NCBI GenBank assembly: GCA_937916345.1
Contig: CALFUE010000171.1
Coordinates: 1 to 27,578, forward strand
Direction of reading: 5' to 3'
Origin: an uncultured bacterium
GTDB taxonomy: Bacteria > Bacillota > Clostridia > Lachnospirales > Lachnospiraceae
DNA length: 27,578 bases
How positions within the stretch are numbered: position 1 is the first letter of the stretch; each line of letters starts with the position of its first letter. This document shows positions 21,977-27,578 of this stretch, one piece after another. The position numbers were made by a program, and so were the translations under genes. The notes beneath the pieces were generated by a model. It was given only the letters and a program-made list of their open reading frames with translations, ran no database searches and was not told where the DNA came from.

Positions 21977-22003
21977 ATATCGGCAAAACCGGGGTATTTT
22001 TTA
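21977..22003 (-). promoter_or_regulatory. Sigma-28 promoter of flgL-fliW-csrA
   Basis: On the minus strand TAAA (22003-22000), 15 nt, GCCGATAT (21984-21977): the closest to consensus of the six. The TAA of the -35 box is the stop codon of flgK (22003-22001), and the -35 box falls across the loop of the hairpin at 21988-22012. Confidence 0.85.
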
Positions 22004-22012
22004 TACCCCGGT
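21988..22012. terminator. Hairpin at the flgK stop codon, possible terminator
   Basis: ACCGGGGTAT and its perfect complement form a 10-bp GC-rich stem with a 5-nt A/T loop (21988-21997, 22003-22012). Only TTT follows the stem on the minus strand, so termination may be partial. On DNA it overlaps the flgL sigma-28 promoter. Confidence 0.6.
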
Positions 22013-23812
22013 CGAATTGATGAGCTTATCATACATCTGTGCCATTACCGACATTACCTTTGCGCACAGATCATAAGCGTTCTGAAATTTGATGAGATCC
22101 AGTGCTTCTTCGTCCTCGTCCACACCGGAAACCGAAGTCCTCTCCTGATTAACAGTGTGTGTGATAGTCTGATAATTTTTCTGCAGCAGCGTGGCCTGCT
22201 CGGTATCCACCGTCACGTCACTGGTCATATACTGCAGAAAGCTGGAACCGCCGCTTCCTCTGTAGAGCAGCACATCATTTCTCAGTTTGAGCAGGTTCGT
22301 GGTCATCTCCTCATCCTCTATGCCGTTCAGGAATTTTTCCTTGGTGGCGGTAGAAAATACAGAGGGATCATCCATGGATTTCTTCGCGATGCCGATGTTT
22401 GCGGCGGTAAGCCTGTAATAAGTGCTCTTTGTCGACCTGAATACCTGGTCATCTTCATTATAGAAATCCAGCTCGCTGCCATCGGTATCGTGAGCCACGA
22501 AGAAGGATCCCATAGGGTCTCCGTAGAGATCCACTCCTGAACGCTGTACCTCGTTAAACTCCTTTGTGAAGGCGCGGAGAAATTCGTTCAGCTGCGACTG
22601 ATAATAGGGGATACCCTTGTAATCTACCTTTGTGCCGATCTGCGCCGTCTTTCCGTCCAACGATGCCAGTCCGTTCAGATCCGAATCTATGTAAAATGTG
22701 TACTCAACATCTCCGTTCTCAGTCTTTCTCATGGAGAATCCCGAGTAGGAATACTCTCTGTTTCCTATGAAAATGGGGCCTTCCTCCGGCATGTTCATCG
22801 TAGTCTTGTCGCTCATATTCGGATAGCTTATGGTCACAGCGTTTCCACTAATGCGGCTTACCGTTCCGGTGAAGACTTCATTATTGTTGCCGTCCATTAT
22901 CTCATAGAGACCCTTCAGGCTTCCCGAGGCATAACTGTTGGTAGTCGAAAAGAGTTCCTTTGTGTCGTCCCACCTGATCTCGTAGAGACCGTCAGCGTCA
23001 TTCTGGTTTACTCTTCTCTCTCTTGCCACACAGTTCAGCTGTCTGTACTGATTGCCATCCACCAGCACCATGCCGTTTATCTTGACCTCGTAGTTTGTAG
23101 CGCCCACATCCATGTCTTCAAAATTTGAATTTTTGACCTTTGTCTCTGTGGTCTCCACACCTACCATCGTCGAGAGCTCGTCTACAAGCAGCGCCCTGGC
23201 GTCTCTCAGCTCATTCGCGTAGGAGCCTGATATCTCCACGGAGTTGATCTGCTCATTTAAGAGCACGATCTTTTGCGCGAGGGAGTTGACCTGATCCACT
23301 GTGGATTTTATCTGTTCATTGATGTCCCTCTGGATATCCATGAGACCGTTTGCCACGGTATTGAAATATGAGCAGAGATTGTTGGCGTCGGATATGAACT
23401 GGTTTCGGACAGAGGTGTCCGCCGGCGAAGTCTTTAGGGTGTCAAGGCTTGAGAACATGCTGTTGTAGATGGTCTCAAAACCACTTACCGTAGAGTCGTC
23501 GCGGAAATAATTCTCGATCTGAGCCATATAGTTGAGCTTTTGCTCGTACTCACACTCGTAGCCCTTGTACTGCCAGTATTTCGTGTCGTAATACTTACTC
23601 CGAAGCTGCGTAACCGAATCCGCCGTGACACCTGTAGAGAGTGTTCCCCAGCTGGTGTAGCTGCGCATTGCCGCAGATGATGAAGTATTCAGCACCTGCT
23701 TTGAGTAGCCCTTTGTATTGACATTCGAAATGTTGTTTGCCGTGGTATTGGTCGCAGCCTGGTAAACCCTGAGGCCGGACTCTGCGATCGTTAATCCGAA
23801 AAATGTACTCAT
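22001..23812 (-). CDS. flgK: Flagellar hook-associated protein FlgK (copy B)
   Basis: FlgK (HAP1) is the first junction protein between hook and filament. The 603 residues begin with the rod/hook signature FGLTIAESGLRVYQAATNTTANNISNVNTKGYSKQ and end with LIKFQNAYDLCAKVMSVMAQMYDKLINSTGV, the usual terminal helix. Cysteines are unusual in such proteins, yet there is one near NNLCSYF, one in QLNCVARE and one in the C-terminal helix (DLCAKVM). The start has GGAGGTGAATT upstream. It lies 23 nt after flgK copy A, with which it shares architecture but clearly diverged sequence, so the duplication is old. Confidence 0.93.
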   Translation of the reverse strand: MSTFFGLTIAESGLRVYQAATNTTANNISNVNTKGYSKQVLNTSSSAAMRSYTSWGTLSTGVTADSVTQLRSKYYDTKYWQYKGYECEYEQKLNYMAQIENYFRDDSTVSGFETIYNSMFSSLDTLKTSPADTSVRNQFISDANNLCSYFNTVANGLMDIQRDINEQIKSTVDQVNSLAQKIVLLNEQINSVEISGSYANELRDARALLVDELSTMVGVETTETKVKNSNFEDMDVGATNYEVKINGMVLVDGNQYRQLNCVARERRVNQNDADGLYEIRWDDTKELFSTTNSYASGSLKGLYEIMDGNNNEVFTGTVSRISGNAVTISYPNMSDKTTMNMPEEGPIFIGNREYSYSGFSMRKTENGDVEYTFYIDSDLNGLASLDGKTAQIGTKVDYKGIPYYQSQLNEFLRAFTKEFNEVQRSGVDLYGDPMGSFFVAHDTDGSELDFYNEDDQVFRSTKSTYYRLTAANIGIAKKSMDDPSVFSTATKEKFLNGIEDEEMTTNLLKLRNDVLLYRGSGGSSFLQYMTSDVTVDTEQATLLQKNYQTITHTVNQERTSVSGVDEDEEALDLIKFQNAYDLCAKVMSVMAQMYDKLINSTGV

Positions 23813-23835
23813 AATTCACCTCCGAAAAATGGGGG

Positions 23836-25803
23836 TCATGCAAGCGATGTTACCAGCTGCTCAAGCATATCCGAGACGGTCTGAATGTATCTGCTGGCCG
23901 CATTGTATGCATTCTGATATTTGATCATATATGAGAGCTCCTCATCTGAAGATACTCCCGTGGTCTGCAGGCGCTGGTTGTCGAGAGCCTCGCAGGAATT
24001 GTACAGTGTCTCGGCCGTCGACTGATAGGTGGAACCCGCAGTCGCTATATACCCTATCATCGACGTATAATAATTGCTGAAGGAGAATGATGCCGCCGAT
24101 CCCGGGTAGAGCTTCATCTCCGCGGCATTCCATACATCCGAGAGCTTTGCGCCCATGCCGTAATCCACCTCCCCGTTCTTTGTCAGATGAGGCATCAGGG
24201 TAATGGTCTCCTGGAGTTTTTTGTTTATCTCCATGGATGTGAGGGAATACTGCTTTGAAGTGTCTATATTATAGTCCTGATTATATACATAATAATATTT
24301 TCCGCCGATGAATTCTCTGGTGTACTTTTTGTTTGTGACGGATTCCCACTGCTCGTAGGGTTTCTCCACCTCACGGCTGGTCATGACACGATTGCCTTCA
24401 TCATCCGGAACGGAATACCTGGTAATCTGTACCGTCCCGTTTCCTTTCTCCTCATCCCATGCATAAAAGTTCTGACTTCCGACTGTCTGCTTGGTGGCAT
24501 CTATTATATCCTCTTCATTAAAAATATAGTATGTCTTGCCGTCATCAGCCACCACCTCTGTGTAACGATCCGTGCCGACCCTCTTGAAGAGCTCGGTGGG
24601 CGGAAGACTTCCGTCGGAACCTCTGTTTGCATTCTCCACATCCAGAACCTTTACGTTATTGTATTTCGTCACGGTCTGGCTGCCGTCGGTAAAGGTGGTA
24701 GTGATGGTAAAGCTGGCTCTGGTATTTGGACAGAAGATATCGTTTATCTTTGATGCAACGCCGTGTACGAGATAATCCAGCTGCGCCTCCGACTCCTCCA
24801 TGACAGACATTCCCGTGGTAGCATAGTAATCCTCCGTATCCACCCTGTCGAGAGCCGTGAAGTTCACCGTGTGATCGCCTCTGGCCTGGATCAGACCCTT
24901 GAGCTCACCCACATCAGTATTGGTCTCGGTGGAAACCCCCTGAGAGAAGTCAAACACATAGTGATAGCTTTCATTTGTCTCATTTGAAAGATATTTCCAG
25001 TATGGCTGCAGAAAGCCTGTTGTCTTGTCCAGCTTTGCTCCCATCTCATAGAAATTGCCCTCATCCAAAAACTGCATACCCTCGAACTTAACGGATACTA
25101 TGCCGATCTTGTTTTCCTCGTAGGTGATATTACCTAGAGCCGAGAGCTTGTCCAGCAGTTTGTCGCGCTCGTCTCTCAGATCGTAAGCTGTCTCCTGTCC
25201 TCCGGCCTCGATACGCTGTATGAAAGAATTGAGCTCATAGATCTGCTTGCCGTAATCGTTTATCTTTTCGATATCCTCGGTGATACGCTCGTTGATCTGC
25301 TCCTGATAATCGGCAAAACCCTGATAGATGGCATTTGCTCTGGTGAGGAAAAGACTGCTCTTTTGAAGCACAAGGTTCTGACTGATCGAATCCGAAGGAT
25401 CCTCCGCCAGTGTCTGAAATGCCGTCCAAAGGCTGTTCTCTCCGAACATGGTCTCCTGAAAGGCCTGTCCCTCTATCTCCTGATACTGACCCTGAACCTC
25501 GTTTATCGCTGTATAATAGGCATCATAATAGGCCTGGCGTCCTGATTCGTTGCGGTAAGTCGCGTCCACAAAGATATCCCTTGCGTGTACGATCTCACCC
25601 ACTGAGACGCCAAGCCCCACATAGAGACCGGAAGTCGATGAGGTTCCGATCTGATTATAATTCTGGTCAGACTGAATGACAGCCTGACGGACATATCCCT
25701 CTGTATTGATATTAGCTATATTGTTCGCAACTGTATTTAAAGCGTTCTGTGCTGTTCGTAAGCCTGAATTTCCGACGAACAGGCTGCCCATTCCACTGCC
25801 CAT
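23836..25803 (-). CDS. flgK: Flagellar hook-associated protein FlgK (copy A)
   Basis: The 655 residues open with MGSLFVGNSGLRTAQNALNTVANNIANINTEGYVRQ and end with SYMIKYQNAYNAASRYIQTVSDMLEQLVTSLA, both canonical FlgK. The segment INERITEDIEKINDYGKQIYELNSFIQRIEA is the typical coiled helix. It is longer than E. coli FlgK (547), with the extra in the mid region (about 370-520). GGAGG lies 7 nt before the ATG at 25803. It follows flgN by 27 nt, so the chaperone and its client are cotranscribed. Two tandem flgK genes are also known in other Lachnospiraceae. Whether the copies form mixed rings or alternate is unknown. Confidence 0.93.
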   Translation of the reverse strand: MGSGMGSLFVGNSGLRTAQNALNTVANNIANINTEGYVRQAVIQSDQNYNQIGTSSTSGLYVGLGVSVGEIVHARDIFVDATYRNESGRQAYYDAYYTAINEVQGQYQEIEGQAFQETMFGENSLWTAFQTLAEDPSDSISQNLVLQKSSLFLTRANAIYQGFADYQEQINERITEDIEKINDYGKQIYELNSFIQRIEAGGQETAYDLRDERDKLLDKLSALGNITYEENKIGIVSVKFEGMQFLDEGNFYEMGAKLDKTTGFLQPYWKYLSNETNESYHYVFDFSQGVSTETNTDVGELKGLIQARGDHTVNFTALDRVDTEDYYATTGMSVMEESEAQLDYLVHGVASKINDIFCPNTRASFTITTTFTDGSQTVTKYNNVKVLDVENANRGSDGSLPPTELFKRVGTDRYTEVVADDGKTYYIFNEEDIIDATKQTVGSQNFYAWDEEKGNGTVQITRYSVPDDEGNRVMTSREVEKPYEQWESVTNKKYTREFIGGKYYYVYNQDYNIDTSKQYSLTSMEINKKLQETITLMPHLTKNGEVDYGMGAKLSDVWNAAEMKLYPGSAASFSFSNYYTSMIGYIATAGSTYQSTAETLYNSCEALDNQRLQTTGVSSDEELSYMIKYQNAYNAASRYIQTVSDMLEQLVTSLA

Positions 25804-25830
25804 GGCTCAACCTCCGATATAAACCCGTCT

Positions 25831-26343
25831 CTATTGCTTAGCGTCAAAGCCGCCTCCTCCTAAGAGAGCGCCCGTATTGTATGCTGATCTGTCGTAATTT
25901 GCTGTCACCGGCGCCTGACGCATGCTGCGGTATAATGTAAGGTCAAACTCCAACAATTCCATGGACTGCTTTATAAGGGCCTGATTTTGTGTGTTGATCC
26001 TGTTCAGTCGATCCATCAGCTCCTTGATATCATCGCGGACAACTGACAACGCCTGTTTTGCGACCGGCTGTGAATCCAGGGTATCAACGATGGCTGAGAT
26101 CGTGAATTCGTCTGAATCCCTGTTCATCACCAGAGCGATGTTTCTCATGATCTCAGCCCGCTTTTTGTCCAGATTCTGAAGATCTGTCGTGACATCCTGC
26201 TCAGCCTCTGTGATCGATGCGACCTTTGGGACATCAGACACAACAATAGCGTCTCTCATGCTCTCGGAGAGATCCAGCAGTTTCTCGTACTGAGTCTTCT
26301 CATTTCCCAATATTTCGATCAGATCATCTATTAAGCTCGCCAC
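25831..26343 (-). CDS. flgN: FlgK/FlgL export chaperone FlgN
   Basis: A 170-residue helical FlgN-family protein (PF05130). Seen: LIEILGNEKTQYEKLLDLSESMRDAIV near the N-terminus, then long amphipathic helices (IKELMDRLNRINTQNQALIKQSMELLEFDL) and a disordered Gly-rich tail. FlgN holds FlgK and FlgL for the export gate. It stands between flgM and the first flgK, the standard order. The start at 26343 follows the flgM stop by 42 nt. An alternative identity is improbable. Confidence 0.9.
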   Translation of the reverse strand: MASLIDDLIEILGNEKTQYEKLLDLSESMRDAIVVSDVPKVASITEAEQDVTTDLQNLDKKRAEIMRNIALVMNRDSDEFTISAIVDTLDSQPVAKQALSVVRDDIKELMDRLNRINTQNQALIKQSMELLEFDLTLYRSMRQAPVTANYDRSAYNTGALLGGGGFDAKQ

Positions 26344-26385
26344 TTTATACAGCCCCTGTTACTTATCTACAGATTTATCGCAAGA

Positions 26386-26664
26386 TCATGCATAAGCCTG
26401 CATTTTTTCAAGCAGCTTGCTTGCGAAATCATCAGAGTTGACATTATAATTTCCGGAATTAATCTTGCTCTTTAGCTCTGCCACTTTATCTTCCCTGATA
26501 TCTGAAGCATTTGCCACTGCCTGTTTTGCGATCTGATAGTCCTTGCCTGCCTGCGAAATCTGCACCTGATCCTTCGGTCCTGCTGTCTTGGTCGGTTTTG
26601 CGACATTTACAGGCTTGTTGGTCTGGTACAACGCGGCTACCTGATTATAAGCATCTATACGCAT
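26386..26664 (-). CDS. flgM: Anti-sigma-28 factor FlgM
   Basis: FlgM binds and holds sigma-28 until the hook is finished; then it is exported and late genes turn on. The 92 residues have the disordered N-terminus (NKPVNVAKPTKTAGPKDQVQIS) and the sigma-binding helix VAELKSKINSGNYNVNSDDFASKLLEKMQ. The ATG at 26664 has GGAG 8 nt upstream; the in-frame GTG at 26673 overlaps that site and is rejected. It is the first gene of the flgM-flgN-flgK-flgK transcript and lies behind a sigma-28 promoter, which gives a negative feedback loop. Confidence 0.92.
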   Translation of the reverse strand: MRIDAYNQVAALYQTNKPVNVAKPTKTAGPKDQVQISQAGKDYQIAKQAVANASDIREDKVAELKSKINSGNYNVNSDDFASKLLEKMQAYA

Positions 26665-26782
26665 AACGGCCACTCCTTTCTAAGATGATAAATTGCCTAT
26701 CCTCATTGCGCTTCGGTATTCCTGTAAACAATCCATGTTTCTGGGGAGCCCGATCACATATAAGGGTCGTTTCTTACAAATC

Positions 26783-26810
26783 ATATCGGAGGGTTCACTC
26801 TTAAAATTTA
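26783..26810 (-). promoter_or_regulatory. Sigma-28 promoter of flgM-flgN-flgK-flgK
   Basis: On the minus strand TAAA (26810-26807), 16 nt, TCCGATAT (26790-26783). It begins 5 nt after the stop codon of the surface-protein gene. Predicted leader about 110 nt. Confidence 0.75.
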
Positions 26811-26814
26811 TAGC

Positions 26815-27578
26815 TTAAAAAAATTTTTTTCTGAGAATGAAGGCAGCAGCTCCTAAAAGTGCCAAAAAACCCGCAACTACGCCTTTAGCAGTATCCTCGG
26901 TCTCTTTCGCCTTTTCGGATGACATAATGACAAGGTCATCATTTTCGTCATTTTCGTCATTTTCGCTTTCTCCGGTCTCTTCTTTTGTTCCGGCATCCGC
27001 TTCGTTCGCTGCTTCTTCCGGTTCATCTTCGGCAGATCCCCTGTGGACAGCCGCATCTTTCTCCGATAATATCTTTGCTTCCTGTATATTATCGGCAGAA
27101 TCTTCCAAAGCTTTAGCTTCTTTTACATTACTTTTTGCAGCAGAAGCGGATGCATCTAAAGATTTCGAAGGGTCGTCATCCGTCTTGTCCGTATCTCTGC
27201 TGACAGAAGACGTCGACTCAGGTGTCGGCACAGGCGTCGTTTTTGATGATGACGCTGTCGTTACAGCAGACGCAGTTGTCGGTGTAGCTGCAGGCGCCGG
27301 CTCAGGTGTCTGTACAGGCGTTAAACCTGACGCGGAAACTGTGTCGGTCGCTTTGCCGGAATTGCCGACATCCCTCTCTACTGTCTCCGTATCAACCGGG
27401 GTTGTGGTTCTGGTACTCACACTGGTTATCCTGGCTGTCGCTGCCGCAACCTGCTCTGGCGCTGATGTGGAAGTGGGCGCAGGTGAGGGTGTAGACGCGG
27501 GCGTGGAAGTGAGCGCAGGTGAAGGTGTAGACGCGGGCGTGGAAGTGAGCGCAGGTGAAGGTGTAGACGCGGGCGTGG
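26815..27578 (-). CDS. Pro/Thr/Ser/Ala-rich membrane-anchored surface protein (5' end outside window)
   Basis: The frame is open to the right edge; 253 codons are visible and the N-terminus is missing. From the edge inward: 12-residue repeats TPASTPSPALTS, a Pro/Thr/Ser stretch (TPEPAPAATPTTAS), a charged acidic stretch with a small ENDENDEN repeat, then one hydrophobic helix GVVAGFLALLGAAAFIL and the positive tail RKKFF. This looks like an extended wall-spanning stalk with a C-terminal membrane anchor. No LPXTG sortase motif is visible. The Thr/Ser-rich stalk could be O-glycosylated. It is on the same strand as the flagellar operon but ends 5 nt before that operon's promoter; a flagellar role cannot be claimed. 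I do not recognise the family. Confidence 0.7.
   Translation of the reverse strand, partial: TPASTPSPALTSTPASTPSPALTSTPASTPSPAPTSTSAPEQVAAATARITSVSTRTTTPVDTETVERDVGNSGKATDTVSASGLTPVQTPEPAPAATPTTASAVTTASSSKTTPVPTPESTSSVSRDTDKTDDDPSKSLDASASAAKSNVKEAKALEDSADNIQEAKILSEKDAAVHRGSAEDEPEEAANEADAGTKEETGESENDENDENDDLVIMSSEKAKETEDTAKGVVAGFLALLGAAAFILRKKFF
27477..27578. repeat. 36-bp tandem repeat in the surface-protein gene
   Basis: Units begin at 27477, 27513 and 27549; the last is cut by the window edge after 30 bp. Units 2 and 3 are identical as far as visible; unit 1 differs at a few bases. The unit length is a multiple of 3, so copy number can vary without a frameshift; each unit encodes TPASTPSPALTS or a close variant. 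Confidence 0.92.

Noticed and set aside
26815..26960. Sortase (LPXTG) anchor on the surface protein
   Set aside because: No LPXTG-like pentapeptide precedes the hydrophobic helix; only the helix and basic tail are present.
27477..27578. CRISPR array
   Set aside because: The repeats are directly tandem, without spacers, and continue an open coding frame with 12-residue periodicity.

Overview
The window looks like a chromosomal segment of a motile, Gram-positive Firmicute, most likely a Lachnospiraceae member (Butyrivibrio/Roseburia relatives). This rests on protein character: CsrA and FliW encoded next to the flagellar genes, two tandem flgK genes, strong AGGAGG ribosome sites, and sigma-28 (SigD-type) promoters of the form TAAA-N15/16-NCCGATAT. 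No rRNA or tRNA is visible, so the assignment is inference.

Region 1 (about 1-1500) is a graveyard of mobile DNA. It holds the end of a phage large terminase gene, a truncated Bacteroidota-like RND pump start, a truncated metallophosphoesterase, a small intact DUF6462-type excisionase-like gene with a terminator upstream, and 11-bp iterated repeats just beyond the lysS 3' end. The two truncated pieces meet head to head. Region 2 (1514-3706) is the housekeeping pair greA-lysS on the minus strand, with a near-consensus promoter that overlaps the stop codon of the gene before it.

Region 3 (3703-13640) is a glycan-modification cluster wrapped around two flagellin genes. On the minus strand lie two LicD-like phosphotransferases and two DUF4422 proteins, one fused to an SGNH-like domain. 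Divergently on the plus strand lie two DUF3880/CgeB-like glycosyltransferases. Flagellin 1 follows on the minus strand, then a truncated glycosyltransferase-like ORF and another CgeB-like glycosyltransferase on the plus strand, then flagellin 2 on the minus strand. Each flagellin shares a bidirectional terminator with a convergent glycosyltransferase gene. The simplest reading is that the cluster builds an O-linked, possibly phospho-substituted glycan on the flagellins.

Region 4 (13717-26810) is a late flagellar locus, entirely on the minus strand. In transcription order it runs flgM, flgN, flgK (A), flgK (B), flgL, fliW, csrA, flaG, fliD, fliS, a FlgN/FliT-like chaperone, then flagellin 2. 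Six sigma-28-type promoters can be read by eye, before flgM, flgL, flaG, fliS and both flagellins. FlgM (anti-sigma-28) controls these promoters, and FliW/CsrA would control flagellin translation through GGA motifs in the flagellin leaders. Flagellin 1 carries a textbook CsrA hairpin with GGA in a hexaloop. FlgN, FliS and the FlgN-like protein escort FlgK/FlgL, flagellin and FliD.

Region 5 (26815 to the right edge) is the C-terminal part of a Pro/Thr/Ser/Ala-rich, membrane-anchored surface protein with 36-bp tandem repeats that run off the window. No CRISPR array, rRNA, tRNA or complete mobile element was seen.
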